Origin: Flagellimonas pelagia
Lineage (GTDB): Bacteria; Bacteroidota; Bacteroidia; Flavobacteriales; Flavobacteriaceae
Assembly: GCF_003584135.1 (NCBI RefSeq)
Contig: NZ_QXFI01000018.1
Span: forward strand, 186,001-250,000
Reading direction: 5' to 3'
Length of the DNA stretch: 64,000 nucleotides
Part shown: positions 1 to 8,546 of the stretch, in pieces
How positions within the stretch are numbered: the first letter of the stretch is position 1
Layout of the letters: each line of letters begins with the position of its first letter
The notes under the pieces: model-generated
Told to the model about the DNA's origin: nothing
The model's database searches: none
The model's input: the letters and a program-made list of their open reading frames with translations, nothing else
Program-made: the position numbers and the translations under genes

Positions 1-1176
1 AGCTTTTAATAGGGAGACATCTCGGGTTTTAACGGCTTCCAAGAAATTTTTAGTGTGTAGTCCCAAACCTTGGCCAATTCCTTTTTGCAAGGGAACCGGT
101 TCTATTTTTGGGCCTAAATCTTGACTCCAATGTGGGCGGTCGTGCTCAGGGATCACCTCCCAACCGCCACGATCCAACACCAAGGTACCATTGTTCCCGA
201 TAAAGGCCACTCCATGGTTTCGACCGTAGTTTCCACCGTCAATTCCTGTAGCGTGTTCCCAAAGCAGGGAAAAATCGCCAAAATCATAAATGGTCTGTAG
301 GGTATCCGGCGTTTCGGCCGCATCATCAGGGTAGGCAAATTTACCCCCCATGGCCATCACAGATTTGGGATTGGAGGCTTTCATGCCATACAGGGCATAA
401 TCTATCATATGCACCCCCCAATCGGTCATCAAACCACCTGCGTAGTCCCAAAACCATCTAAAGTTAAAGTGGAACCTGTTCGCATTGAAAGGCCTGCTTT
501 GGGCAGGTCCCAACCACATGGCGTAATCCACCCCAGAAGGCACAGGACTGTTCGGCAACACGGGAATGGATTGCATCCACCCTTGGTAGGCCCATGCCTT
601 TACCAATCGTATTTGTCCCAATTTCCCGGAATGCACATAGTTGATGGCATCCACAAAATGAGGCTCGCTGCGTTGCCACTGCCCTATTTGCACCATTCGG
701 TCACTGGCATTCACTTTGGCCAACATAGCTTGACTTTCACCCACCGAATTGGCTATAGGCTTTTCGCAGTACACATCTTTTCCTGCATCAATGGCATCTG
801 TAAGTTGTAGGCAATGCCAATGGTCAGGCGTTCCAATGATGGCAATATCGATATCCTTGTCCTCCAACAGTTTTCTATAATCGGAATACCATTTTGGCTT
901 TTTGATGCCTCCCTTTTCCAGTTCGGCCGTTTTTTCACGCAGCACATTTTCATCCACATCACAAAGGGCCACCACTTCCACTTCGCTGTTCTGCAACATG
1001 GAGCTCAAATCGGAAAACCCCATCCCGTTGCACCCAATGAGTCCCACTTGTATCTTGTCATTGGGGCTGATGGTCCTTCGAATGGAAGCCAACATTTCGG
1101 TCGGGAACATAAAGCTGGCCCCTAGTCCGGCCATACCCAAGGAGCTTCTTTTTACAAATTGCCTACGTGTGTTCAT
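1..1176 (-). CDS. Gfo/Idh/MocA-family oxidoreductase, 3' end cut by window edge
   Basis: The frame is open from ATG at 1176 to the left edge, giving 392 codons without a stop. The N-terminus carries a twin-arginine signal (TRRQFVKRS followed by a hydrophobic stretch), so export by Tat is likely. A Rossmann NAD(P)-binding start (VGLIGCNGMG) follows, then the family's EKP motif (CEKPIANS) and a WGVHMIDYAL segment in the C-terminal domain. Family members are NAD(P)-dependent sugar or inositol dehydrogenases, and Tat-exported ones are common in Bacteroidota with glycan metabolism. The substrate cannot be told from sequence. Only the extreme C-terminus is missing. A strong terminator lies between this gene and yajC, so it has its own transcription unit. 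Confidence 0.88.
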   Translation of the reverse strand, partial: MNTRRQFVKRSSLGMAGLGASFMFPTEMLASIRRTISPNDKIQVGLIGCNGMGFSDLSSMLQNSEVEVVALCDVDENVLREKTAELEKGGIKKPKWYSDYRKLLEDKDIDIAIIGTPDHWHCLQLTDAIDAGKDVYCEKPIANSVGESQAMLAKVNASDRMVQIGQWQRSEPHFVDAINYVHSGKLGQIRLVKAWAYQGWMQSIPVLPNSPVPSGVDYAMWLGPAQSRPFNANRFHFNFRWFWDYAGGLMTDWGVHMIDYALYGMKASNPKSVMAMGGKFAYPDDAAETPDTLQTIYDFGDFSLLWEHATGIDGGNYGRNHGVAFIGNNGTLVLDRGGWEVIPEHDRPHWSQDLGPKIEPVPLQKGIGQGLGLHTKNFLEAVKTRDVSLLKA

Positions 1177-1201
1177 GATCCTCAAATTTTGAATAAGGTA
1201 C

Positions 1202-1242
1202 AAAAAAAACGTCCCTTGAAACGCAATGTTCCAAGGGACGTT
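1202..1242 (-). terminator. Intrinsic terminator after yajC
   Basis: A perfect 11-bp stem (AACGTCCCTTG at 1208-1218 with CAAGGGACGTT at 1232-1242) encloses a 13-nt loop. An A-tract at 1202-1209 reads as a U-tract after the hairpin on the minus strand. It sits 22 nt past the yajC stop. Confidence 0.85.
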
Positions 1243-1263
1243 CTTGATAAAACTTTTTGTACG

Positions 1264-1554
1264 CTATTTCTTTTCTTCGGGGGCGTTCAACTTTTTGCTC
1301 ATTTCCATGGAAATGGCAGAACGATCAAACTTTAAACGGCCGGCCATGGTTTCGATGACACAGGAAAAATCCTTGTCGTTCAATTCCACAATCTTGCCAT
1401 GAAGCCCACTTTTGGTAATGATGCGGTCTCCTTTTTTCAATTCCGAAGTAAATTTTTTCTCATCCTTCTGACGTTTCATCTGCGGACGTATCATAAAAAA
1501 ATACGCCACGGCAAAAATCATGATCAGAGGTAAAAACTGTCCGAGGTTTTCCAT
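1264..1554 (-). CDS. yajC: YajC, Sec translocase accessory subunit
   Basis: This 96-residue protein has the usual YajC form: one N-terminal membrane helix (about residues 5-22, ending FMIRPQMKRQ) and then a small basic/acidic cytoplasmic domain. The RPQMKRQK junction and the later GDRIITKSGLHGKI segment are typical of the family. YajC associates with SecDF in the inner membrane and supports protein export. It is the last gene of the minus-strand block nusB - DUF1573 - yajC, with a 13-nt gap from the DUF1573 gene and a terminator just after it. Confidence 0.95.
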   Translation of the reverse strand: MENLGQFLPLIMIFAVAYFFMIRPQMKRQKDEKKFTSELKKGDRIITKSGLHGKIVELNDKDFSCVIETMAGRLKFDRSAISMEMSKKLNAPEEKK

Positions 1555-1567
1555 TTAAATCTTCTCC

Positions 1568-2047
1568 TTATTTAACGGGACCAGCGGGCATCGCCTCCTT
1601 AGGGTTAACAAAGGCCTTGATCCTCAAGATTTCGGAACCTTTTGCTGTATTGGCGGTAACGGTGATGGTCTTGGTCACCTGGTTTTGTCCGGAACCGTTG
1701 AACTTCACCAAAAGCTCACCAGTTTCTCCTGGGGCGATCGGGGTGTTCTTTGGGTATTCGGGCACTGTACAGCCACAGCTACTTTTTGCATCGGTAATGA
1801 TCAAAGGGGCATCACCTGTATTGGTAAACTTGAACACGGTTTCTTGTGGGGTACCCCTTTCAATGGTACCAAAATCGTGCTCGGAAGTTTCAAAGGTCAT
1901 TACCGGAAGTTTTTTCTGTGCCTCATCCCTTGTAGTAGCACTTTCAACATTGTCCGCAACTATTTTGTTCGAAGCTTTGTCCTTGCAGGAAACCCCCATC
2001 AAAGCAACGGCTGCGATCAAACTAAAAACTGTTGTTATTCTTTTCAT
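1568..2047 (-). CDS. DUF1573 exported lipoprotein
   Basis: I start this protein at the second Met (2047), directly before a lipoprotein-like signal ending GVSC. The upstream in-frame Met at 2068 would add seven residues before the signal. The mature part, 159 residues in all, holds a DUF1573 immunoglobulin-like domain with the hallmark segments EHDFGTIERG, FKFTNTGDAPLIITDAKSSCGCT and YPKNTPIAPGETGELLVKF. Its molecular role is not established; the fold resembles ASH/MSP-type beta domains. It is commonly placed between nusB and yajC in Flavobacteria, as here, which suggests co-expression with export functions. Confidence 0.9.
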   Translation of the reverse strand: MKRITTVFSLIAAVALMGVSCKDKASNKIVADNVESATTRDEAQKKLPVMTFETSEHDFGTIERGTPQETVFKFTNTGDAPLIITDAKSSCGCTVPEYPKNTPIAPGETGELLVKFNGSGQNQVTKTITVTANTAKGSEILRIKAFVNPKEAMPAGPVK

Positions 2048-2085
2048 GATTAAAATTTGTTTTCCCAAAATTAAACAAATATTGT

Positions 2086-3033
2086 TTATTGGAGGCCCCT
2101 TCCTATTTTTTGCAGTTTTCCAGAGGCTTTGTACTCCTTGGCCAGCTTGTCCAAAACCCCATTGATAAAGATGCTGCTCTTGGGGGTGGAGTACTCTTTG
2201 GCTATCTCCAAATACTCGTTCAAGGTTACCTTTTCGGGTATGGAGGGAAAGTTGAGCAACTCACAAATGGCCATTTTCAAAATGATGGAATCAATCTCGG
2301 CGATACGATCGTTGTCCCAATTGGGGGTCTTGCCCTCAATCTCCTTTTCCCATTTGGCATCGTTGAGCAAGGTCTTGGTCAACAACTCATTGGCATAATC
2401 CATATCCTGTTGGTCCTTGAGCAATGCTGGCAAAAAGAATCGCTCCGCAGAGCTTTCACTGGCCTTCTTCAAGCGTTTTATGAGATAGGTGTTCACAATG
2501 GGGAAATCGTCCACCCAAGTAAGTTTCTCATCCTCAAAGTAATCGTATACCTTCTCATTTGGCGCAATAATCTCTCGATATAACTGTAGCACCACATCGC
2601 GGTCATCCTCGTAACTGTTCTTCCCGTTGGTCATGTAGGTCTTGTAAATGTCACTGGAGGTAACGTCCTTGTAGAGTATCTTGATATATTCCTCGTTAAG
2701 GTACCAATTGTTCAACTTTCGTTTGGAAAGTTCGTTTTTCAAGGATTCGTTGTTGGCAATCTGCAACAATAAGCGGTTCTTGACAAACTTTTCCCTGTCC
2801 GGATAGTTGTCCTCTTCGGTGGCAAGGTATTTTTTATTGGCGTGGCTGACATGTTTTTCGGCCATGCGATGAAGTTCGGCCAAAAGGCTCAAAACAAGTA
2901 GATAGAGCACATACATGTTATCTATACTCACTCTTAGGAATTTTTCCTGCTTCGCCAAGGAATCGTCCTTGGACTGGACCAATGCATAAATGCATTGCAT
3001 CACTTTTACTCTGATATGCCTGCGGGTAAGCAT
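2086..3033 (-). CDS. nusB: NusB transcription antitermination factor, long Bacteroidota form
   Basis: A 315-residue NusB, about twice the length of the enterobacterial protein. The N-terminus MLTRRHIRVKVMQCIYAL and the C-terminal helical core (residues about 215-300, with ILKMAICELLNFPSIP and SSIFINGVLDKLA) match the NusB fold. The middle insertion is characteristic of Bacteroidota. NusB with NusE (S10) binds boxA RNA and promotes rRNA transcription elongation and processing. It begins the nusB - DUF1573 - yajC unit, preceded by a matching -7 element at 3074-3081. Confidence 0.93.
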   Translation of the reverse strand: MLTRRHIRVKVMQCIYALVQSKDDSLAKQEKFLRVSIDNMYVLYLLVLSLLAELHRMAEKHVSHANKKYLATEEDNYPDREKFVKNRLLLQIANNESLKNELSKRKLNNWYLNEEYIKILYKDVTSSDIYKTYMTNGKNSYEDDRDVVLQLYREIIAPNEKVYDYFEDEKLTWVDDFPIVNTYLIKRLKKASESSAERFFLPALLKDQQDMDYANELLTKTLLNDAKWEKEIEGKTPNWDNDRIAEIDSIILKMAICELLNFPSIPEKVTLNEYLEIAKEYSTPKSSIFINGVLDKLAKEYKASGKLQKIGRGLQ

Positions 3034-3073
3034 TTTTAAAGAACTTTAAAGTCGTTGATTGGCTTTCACTCCG

Positions 3074-3109
3074 CAAAAGTAATCTTATATTTCAATCTTA
3101 CCTACCAAA
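3074..3109 (-). promoter_or_regulatory. Candidate promoter of nusB
   Basis: On the minus strand TACTTTTG (complement of 3074-3081) matches the Bacteroidota -7 box TAnnTTTG. A TTTG lies 24 nt further upstream (complement of 3106-3109), slightly beyond the usual 18-23 nt spacing. The implied leader before the nusB ATG is about 35 nt. Confidence 0.55.
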
Positions 3110-3156
3110 GTTGTTTTCTTATCAGTTTTATAACATTTAGTTTGTGGTCAATGCCA

Positions 3157-3164
3157 TATATTTG
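3157..3164 (+). promoter_or_regulatory. Candidate -7 box of the ABC exporter gene
   Basis: TATATTTG fits TAnnTTTG exactly. It would put the transcript start near 3170, downstream of the first in-frame Met (3144), which supports the Met at 3213 as the real start. No -33 TTTG occurs at proper spacing. Confidence 0.45.
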
Positions 3165-3212
3165 CTCGATTGTCCACCTATAAAGACACTCAAAAAACTG
3201 CCTTTCCCCTCT

Positions 3213-4967
3213 ATGAAGGAACTAAGACACCTCAATAAATACTTTAAAAAATACTGGTTAAAGCTGCTGGTTGGGATTTTGATCACCATCATAGCACGCA
3301 TCTTTTCACTGGTCATGCCGTCGTATGTAAACAAGTCCATACAGGCTGTCGAGCAATTTTTGAACAAGACCATCACCCTTTCCGACGCCAAGGAAATGTT
3401 GTTGCAATACATTCTCATTATTGTGGGCACGGCCATCTTATCGGGCCTTTTCACCTATTGGATGCGCCAGACCATCATCAACGTATCGCGCTATATCGAA
3501 TACGACCTTAAAAATGAGGTATTCGATCACTACCAACTGTTGAGCCTTAATTTTTACAAGAAACATAGGATCGGGGATTTGATGAACCGCATCAGTGAGG
3601 ACATCAACCAAGTTCGGATGTACGGTGGCCCGGCCATCATGTACGGAATCCAAACACTGACGCTGTTTGTCTGTTTGATTCCCCTAATGTTCATCAAGGC
3701 GCCTACGTTGGCCGCTTATACATTGTTGCCTTTGCCAGTATTATCTGTGTTGATCTACCAGATCAGCAAGGTGATCCACAAAAGAAGTACCAAGGTACAG
3801 GAGTTCCTGTCCAATCTGTCCACTTTTACCCAAGAGTCGTTTTCGGGCATCTCCGTAATCAAGGCGTATAGCATAGAACCTCGCATCAATGCAGAACTAA
3901 GGGACCTTGCCAATGAGGGAAAAGATACTAGTATGGCCCTCGCCAAGGTAAATGCATGGTTTTTCCCCTTAATGATCCTGTTGATTGGTATCAGTAACAT
4001 TTTTGTAATTTATATTGGCGGAAGACAATACATCAACGGACAAATTGAATCCGTTGGGATCATTGCAGAGTTCATCCTCTATGTGAACATGCTTACATGG
4101 CCCGTGGCCATTGTAGGATGGTTGACTTCTATCATCCAAAGGGCAGAAGCCTCACAAAAACGGATCAACGAATTTTTGAAAGAAGAGCCTTCCATCCAAA
4201 ATGAAGTAAAGAAGTCCACTCCTATCCATGGTGATATCGAGTTCAAAAACGTGACCTTTACCTATGAGGATACCAACATCACTGCGTTGAACGGGGTTTC
4301 CTTTAAAGTGAAGGCCGGGGAAACCGTGGCCATTTTAGGAAAAACCGGTTCCGGTAAATCCACCATCCTCGATTTGGTTGCCCGGTTGTACGATACCACT
4401 TCCGGGGAAGTTTTGGTAGATGGGATTCCCGTGCAGCAACTCAATTTGGACAGTTTACGGGGTGCTATCGGGGCAGTTCCGCAAGATGCCTTCCTCTTTT
4501 CGGATACCATTGCGAACAACATCCGCTTTGGAAATGAAAATGCTTCTTTTGACGAAATTGTGAAAGTGGCCAAGCAAGCCGTGGTCCATAAGAACATTGA
4601 AGGATTTGCCAAAAAATACGATACCATTCTCGGTGAACGCGGCATTACCTTGAGTGGTGGACAGAAGCAGCGCGTGTCCATTGCCAGGGCGTTGTTGAAA
4701 AATCCAAAGATCTATCTTTTTGACGATTGTCTTTCTGCTGTGGATACCGAGACCGAGGAAGAAATCCTTAACAACCTCAAAAAAGTTTCCGAAAGCAAGA
4801 CCACCCTTATTGTGAGCCATAGGGTTTCCTCTGCAAAAAATGCGGACAAGATCATTGTTATGGATAACGGCAAGATCATACAAGAGGGCACCCATGAAGA
4901 GTTGAACAACGTTGAGGGCTATTACAAAGAGCTTTACCTCAACCAACTCTCGGGTAAAGAATCATAA
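3213..4967 (+). CDS. MsbA-like ABC exporter, fused membrane and ATPase domains
   Basis: A 584-residue half-transporter. The N-terminal type I exporter domain (about residues 15-320) has six membrane helices and the coupling segment FYKKHRIGDLMNRISEDI. The C-terminal nucleotide-binding domain has Walker A (GKTGSGKST, about 376-384), a Q-loop (AVPQDAFLFS), the signature LSGGQKQR, Walker B (IYLFDDCLSAVD) and the H-loop (LIVSHR). The aspartate in FDDCLS replaces the usual catalytic Glu, so one ATP site may be weak; if it works as a homodimer both sites would carry this change. Family members export lipids or drugs as dimers. The substrate is unknown. I prefer 3213 over 3144 because the extra residues do not look like exporter sequence. 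Confidence 0.92.
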   Translation: MKELRHLNKYFKKYWLKLLVGILITIIARIFSLVMPSYVNKSIQAVEQFLNKTITLSDAKEMLLQYILIIVGTAILSGLFTYWMRQTIINVSRYIEYDLKNEVFDHYQLLSLNFYKKHRIGDLMNRISEDINQVRMYGGPAIMYGIQTLTLFVCLIPLMFIKAPTLAAYTLLPLPVLSVLIYQISKVIHKRSTKVQEFLSNLSTFTQESFSGISVIKAYSIEPRINAELRDLANEGKDTSMALAKVNAWFFPLMILLIGISNIFVIYIGGRQYINGQIESVGIIAEFILYVNMLTWPVAIVGWLTSIIQRAEASQKRINEFLKEEPSIQNEVKKSTPIHGDIEFKNVTFTYEDTNITALNGVSFKVKAGETVAILGKTGSGKSTILDLVARLYDTTSGEVLVDGIPVQQLNLDSLRGAIGAVPQDAFLFSDTIANNIRFGNENASFDEIVKVAKQAVVHKNIEGFAKKYDTILGERGITLSGGQKQRVSIARALLKNPKIYLFDDCLSAVDTETEEEILNNLKKVSESKTTLIVSHRVSSAKNADKIIVMDNGKIIQEGTHEELNNVEGYYKELYLNQLSGKES

Positions 4968-5042
4968 AAAAGTTGCTGAATTAGCATTTTTTTTACATTT
5001 TTGGTAACATAATTCAACATAGTACCAAATACACTATACCAT

Positions 5043-5423
5043 ATGGGCGAGAAAGATATCATGGACCAGGAAGAGATTTACTCGAAAGTCTTAAGGGCAG
5101 GGAGAAGAACTTACTTTTTTGATGTAAGAAGCACCAAGGCCGGGGATTATTACCTAACCATCACAGAAAGCAAGAAGTTTACCCATGATGATGGTTCTTT
5201 CCACTACAAAAAACACAAAATCTATCTGTACAAGGAAGATTTTACCGCCTTCAAGGAGATTATGGAGGAAATGATGGAATACATCATCGACGAAAAAGGC
5301 CAAGAGGTCATTTCCGAGCGCCACCAAAAGGATTTCAAGAAGGAAGAAGACGAGGAAACCAGCTTTAGTGAAAACGGTACCGCATCGGGTAGCTTTACCG
5401 ATGTTGATTTTGACGACATCTAG
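5043..5423 (+). CDS. DUF3276 / PUR-alpha-like nucleic-acid-binding protein
   Basis: A 126-residue protein with the compact PUR-like repeat (residues about 10-95): YSKVLRAGRRTYFFDVRST, GDYYLTITESKKF and FHYKKHKIYLYKEDF. The C-terminal tail is acidic and disordered. Family knowledge places it with single-stranded DNA/RNA-binding PUR proteins that are near-universal in Bacteroidota, and its exact job there is not settled. It stands alone, about 75 nt after the ABC exporter and followed by a strong terminator. An alternative start at residue 7 (MDQEE) is possible. Confidence 0.88.
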   Translation: MGEKDIMDQEEIYSKVLRAGRRTYFFDVRSTKAGDYYLTITESKKFTHDDGSFHYKKHKIYLYKEDFTAFKEIMEEMMEYIIDEKGQEVISERHQKDFKKEEDEETSFSENGTASGSFTDVDFDDI

Positions 5424-5447
5424 ACCTTATCTTTGAAAATATGGATG

Positions 5448-5477
5448 ACGGCCTGCCTTTTTGCAGGCCGTTTTTTA
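5448..5477 (+). terminator. Intrinsic terminator after the DUF3276 gene
   Basis: ACGGCCTGC (5448-5456) pairs perfectly with GCAGGCCGT (5463-5471) across a short T-rich loop, followed by a T-run. It lies about 25 nt after the stop codon. Confidence 0.9.
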
Positions 5478-5504
5478 TTTTTGATCTATCCAAAACAATA
5501 TACC

Positions 5505-6065
5505 ATGGCACGTACTCCCAGTAATATGCTTCCCTTGGGGACAAAGGCACCTGAATTTGAACTATTGGACACGGTTTCCGATAAAATCCTGTCCCTTCAA
5601 CAGGTGAAGGGTGAAAAGGGCACTGTAGTCATGTTCATTTGTAACCATTGCCCTTTTGTGATCCATGTAAATCCAGAGGTTTCCATAATCGCGAAAGAAT
5701 ATCAGGCCAAGGGAATCGGGTTCGTGGCGATTTCGAGCAACGATGTGGCCAATTATCCACAAGACGCCCCACATCTCATGAAATTGAAGGCCAGTGAAGA
5801 GAATTACTCTTTTCCCTACCTGTATGACGAAACCCAAAAGGTGGCCAAAGCCTATGACGCCGCTTGTACTCCCGATTTTTATCTTTTTGATGCAAACCTA
5901 AAGTTGGTCTATAGAGGGCAATTGGACGATTCCAGACCAGGAAACGGCATCCCACTTACGGGCAAGGACCTAAAAACTGCCATGGATGCGCTTTTGGACG
6001 GTAAACCCATCAGCGAGGAACAAAAACCAAGTCTGGGTTGTAACATTAAATGGAAGGAAGCTTAA
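5505..6065 (+). CDS. Thioredoxin-fold AhpC/TSA-type protein
   Basis: I start at ATG 5505, downstream of the terminator; the longer frame from 5433 would run through the hairpin. The 186-residue product has the redox pair Cys46-Cys49 in VVMFICNHCPFVIHV after a strand-helix start. APEFEL and PDFYLFDANLKLVYRGQLDD are typical of the peroxiredoxin/TlpA-like thioredoxin superfamily. No signal peptide is visible, so it is probably cytoplasmic. It likely reduces disulfides or peroxides, but the partner is unknown. The GNAT gene starts 1 nt after its stop, so the two are probably translated from one mRNA. Confidence 0.88.
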   Translation: MARTPSNMLPLGTKAPEFELLDTVSDKILSLQQVKGEKGTVVMFICNHCPFVIHVNPEVSIIAKEYQAKGIGFVAISSNDVANYPQDAPHLMKLKASEENYSFPYLYDETQKVAKAYDAACTPDFYLFDANLKLVYRGQLDDSRPGNGIPLTGKDLKTAMDALLDGKPISEEQKPSLGCNIKWKEA

Positions 6066-6066
6066 T

Positions 6067-6609
6067 ATGCAGTCAACGATTCCTATTCTCAAGATCCATT
6101 TGGTTCCCATAGACAGCACCAATCTAGAGACCTATCTCACTGTTGGAACCCGATCATACCGTGAACATTATTTGCATTTATGGGAAAATGAGGACCCTAC
6201 GCCATACATTTCACATGGATTGACCAAGGAAGTGGTTCAGCGTGAACTGGAAGACCGCAACAATCTGCATTTTTTGATCAATCATGACACCGATACGGTT
6301 GGCATCCTAAAACTGGTGAAGGACTGCGGCATAGATGAGATACCCAAGGAAGAAGCCTTGAAGGCCGAAAAAATATATTTCCTCCAAGAACATTCAGGGA
6401 AAGGATTTGGCAAGCAGGTACTTCAATATATTGAAGACTTCGCCCGTTCCATCCGCAAAAAAACAGTTTGGCTGGATACCATGCAAAAGGGCAATCCCAT
6501 TCTATTTTATCAAAAAAATGGGTACACCATTAAACGGGAAAGTGAAGTGGTCTTGCCCAGAGCCAAGCCCTCGGAAAAGGCCATGTGGATCTTGACCAAA
6601 AACCTATAG
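6067..6609 (+). CDS. GNAT-family N-acetyltransferase
   Basis: A 180-residue GNAT protein. The acetyl-CoA-binding motif A appears as EKIYFLQEHSGKGFGKQVLQ (GKGFGK is the pyrophosphate loop), followed by VWLDTMQKGNPILFYQKNGY, the usual strand-helix at the end of the domain. The acceptor is unknown. ATG 6067 immediately follows the stop of the thioredoxin-fold gene; a longer frame from 5986 overlaps that gene and is less likely. The stop lies 1 nt from the end of the convergent YfiT gene, with no terminator visible between them. Confidence 0.87.
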   Translation: MQSTIPILKIHLVPIDSTNLETYLTVGTRSYREHYLHLWENEDPTPYISHGLTKEVVQRELEDRNNLHFLINHDTDTVGILKLVKDCGIDEIPKEEALKAEKIYFLQEHSGKGFGKQVLQYIEDFARSIRKKTVWLDTMQKGNPILFYQKNGYTIKRESEVVLPRAKPSEKAMWILTKNL

Positions 6610-6610
6610 G

Positions 6611-7153
6611 CTACCAGCCCTCCCGCTCTATCAGATTGGCAATATGTGCAAAATGATGGTTGCTGTGCCAAGCATACCGGCCCACATTTTCTTCCAACGT
6701 TGTTGCTACATTTCCATCAGGATGGATAAAGGAGCGTTTTAGGTCTTCTTTGGAGAGACCTTTCAACAAATAGACCAATTTGGCATGTATGGCCCTTAAA
6801 TGATCCAGGGACATTTGAATGGGTGCTGTACGGGTGTCAAAGAGTTCGGCCCAAGCTTTTTCATCATAGGCTTTGATCACAGGATTTTGCTCTGTCAACG
6901 CCCATTTAAAACGAATGTAGCTGTTATGATGGCTATCGGAAATATGGTGTACCAATTGCCGTACCGTCCATCCTCCAGGTCGGTATGGGGTTTCCAACTG
7001 CTGCTCGTTCAGCGGTTTTACCATTTCCTCCAACCGTTGGGGCAAATGCTCCAAAACAGAGACCCATTCCTTCAAAAGTGGTTCTGTGATGACCGACGGG
7101 GCTTCGAATTTCCCGATCGGATAGCGAAGTTGTTCCAATGTATCATTTTCCAT
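6611..7153 (-). CDS. YfiT/DinB-superfamily putative metal-dependent transferase
   Basis: A 180-residue four-helix-bundle protein of the DinB_2/YfiT group. Metal-ligand candidates are the His in VRQLVHHISDSHHN and the C-terminal WHSNHHFAHI (HxxxH), matching the three-His site of the family. Members include putative hydrolases and bacillithiol or other low-molecular-weight thiol transferases. RYPIGKFEAP near the start and PYRPGGWTVRQ are strong YfiT markers. It is single-gene and convergent with the GNAT gene. Confidence 0.85.
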   Translation of the reverse strand: MENDTLEQLRYPIGKFEAPSVITEPLLKEWVSVLEHLPQRLEEMVKPLNEQQLETPYRPGGWTVRQLVHHISDSHHNSYIRFKWALTEQNPVIKAYDEKAWAELFDTRTAPIQMSLDHLRAIHAKLVYLLKGLSKEDLKRSFIHPDGNVATTLEENVGRYAWHSNHHFAHIANLIEREGW

Positions 7154-7267
7154 GGCCTAAAAATAATAAACTTAAGGTCGCAATAGATTACTTTTTGATT
7201 ACCAGTTGAGCAAGGATTTTTTAATACACTTTTAACCAAAATTCGGTGCTGGTCCCGATTTATCTAC

Positions 7268-7275
7268 TAATTTTG
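7268..7275 (+). promoter_or_regulatory. Candidate -7 box of the peroxiredoxin gene
   Basis: TAATTTTG matches TAnnTTTG exactly and lies 35 nt upstream of the ATG. No clear TTTG is present at -33. Confidence 0.5.
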
Positions 7276-7310
7276 TAGGGTAATGATGTATCAACTCTAA
7301 AACAACATAT

Positions 7311-7949
7311 ATGGCAACTCTTAGATTGGGCGATACCGCTCCCGATTTTACTGCGGTAACCTCCGAAGGAACCCTTAATTTTTATGACTATTTGGGCGAT
7401 GGTTGGGGAATCCTCTTCTCCCACCCCGCAGATTTTACCCCCGTTTGTACCACGGAATTGGGTACCGCGGCCAAGTTCAAAGGGGAATTCGACAAAAGGA
7501 ACGTGAAAATGATGGCTCTCAGTGTTGATGGGGCCGATTCGCACAAAGAATGGATCAAGGATATCAATGAGACCCAACATACCCAGGTTAACTTTCCGAT
7601 CATTGCCGATGAGGACAGAAAGGTTTCTGATCTGTATGACATGATCCATCCAAATGCCAATGATACCCTTACCGTACGTTCGGTTTTCATTATTGGTCCG
7701 GATAAGAAAGTAAAACTCATCTTGACTTATCCAGCCTCTACCGGTCGTAATTTTTATGAATTGTTACGTGTGGTGGATTCCCTGCAATTGACCGCCAACC
7801 ATAAGGTTGCCACTCCTGCTAACTGGGAACATGGTCAAAAAGTGGTGGTTAGCCCAGCAATACCTACCGAAGAGGCCAAGGGGATTTTCACCAAAGGTGT
7901 GGAGGAAATCAAACCCTATTTGCGTTTAACGCCGGACCCAACAGCATAA
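7311..7949 (+). CDS. 1-Cys (Prx6-type) peroxiredoxin
   Basis: The 212-residue protein has the peroxidatic Cys46 in HPADFTPVCTTELG, the Prx6-class version of PxxxT/SxxC. The C-terminal arm typical of Prx6 follows (TANHKVATPANW and the GVEEIKPYLRLTPDP tail). It reduces hydrogen peroxide and organic peroxides in the cytoplasm and is resolved by an external thiol. It is monocistronic, with a good -7 box upstream. Confidence 0.95.
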   Translation: MATLRLGDTAPDFTAVTSEGTLNFYDYLGDGWGILFSHPADFTPVCTTELGTAAKFKGEFDKRNVKMMALSVDGADSHKEWIKDINETQHTQVNFPIIADEDRKVSDLYDMIHPNANDTLTVRSVFIIGPDKKVKLILTYPASTGRNFYELLRVVDSLQLTANHKVATPANWEHGQKVVVSPAIPTEEAKGIFTKGVEEIKPYLRLTPDPTA

Positions 7950-8034
7950 TTTTTTAAGAAATTATTTAAAAAACCCTAATTATCAATAAATTAAATGTAC
8001 ATTCGCGGTTCATTTAATTTTTTTAATTTTCATT

Positions 8035-8229
8035 ATGAGTAAAGGAACAGTAAAATTCTTCAATGATTCTAAAGGCTACGGCTTCATCACTGAAGATGGT
8101 TCAAACAAAGATCACTTCGTACATGTCTCAGGTTTGGTAGACGAAATTAGAGAAGGTGATGTTGTAGAATTCGAACTACAACAAGGTAAAAAAGGAATGA
8201 ACGCCGTTAATGTACAAGTTATAGATTAA
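8035..8229 (+). CDS. cspA: Cold-shock domain protein
   Basis: A 64-residue single CSD protein with both RNA-binding motifs: KGYGFI (RNP1) and DHFVHVS (RNP2, with V for I). It acts as an RNA chaperone. The 85-nt region between the peroxiredoxin gene and this ATG is very AT-rich and probably includes the promoter and leader, though no exact TAnnTTTG is seen (TACATTCG is nearest, at about 8001). A strong terminator follows. Confidence 0.96.
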   Translation: MSKGTVKFFNDSKGYGFITEDGSNKDHFVHVSGLVDEIREGDVVEFELQQGKKGMNAVNVQVID

Positions 8230-8255
8230 GGTAGCAACACACTTTTTTATATGTC

Positions 8256-8290
8256 AAGCCCGGGCAAAAGCCCGGGCTTTATTTTTTTTA
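8256..8290 (+). terminator. Intrinsic terminator after the cold-shock gene
   Basis: AAGCCCGGGC (8256-8265) and GCCCGGGCTT (8270-8279) form a perfect 10-bp stem with an AAAA tetraloop, followed by a long T-run. Confidence 0.95.
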
Positions 8291-8376
8291 CATTTTTTAC
8301 GCAACCAATTTGGCATTCCCAATCTATTAAATGTAAACAAGCTTTGTTCCCCCATAACCATTAACCCTATATCCGT

Positions 8377-8463
8377 ATGAACACTTTCTTTGGAGTACTT
8401 TCATTTCTTTTGGTCGTTAATGTTCTCTTGCTCTTTTTGAGCGTGAATGGGTCCAAAAAATAA
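8377..8463 (+). CDS. Micro membrane peptide, first of a tandem pair (28 aa)
   Basis: ATG 8377 to TAA 8461-8463 encodes 28 residues, almost all in one membrane helix. It opens with MNTFF and closes with SVNGSKK. Asn15 is the only strongly polar residue in the helix, seven positions before Ser22. The second gene of the pair (8547-8630) has 19 of 27 residues identical without gaps, and 12 of those identical residues use a different synonymous codon. That is evidence for selection at the protein level. A third relative is at 31145. Such peptides are often membrane-protein partners or regulators, but the function here is unknown. No -7 box is obvious upstream. Confidence 0.72.
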   Translation: MNTFFGVLSFLLVVNVLLLFLSVNGSKK

Positions 8464-8546
8464 AGGAAAACGAGCAATCTATACATTTCGGGCAATAGGT
8501 AGGGTATTTTTTCGTTGGATTGTTATACTATAAACACGCAACGACC

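Noticed and set aside
8300..8340. TTGGCA near 8311 as a sigma-54 (-24) promoter for the micro-peptide pair
   Set aside because: No TTGC -12 element follows at 5 nt spacing.
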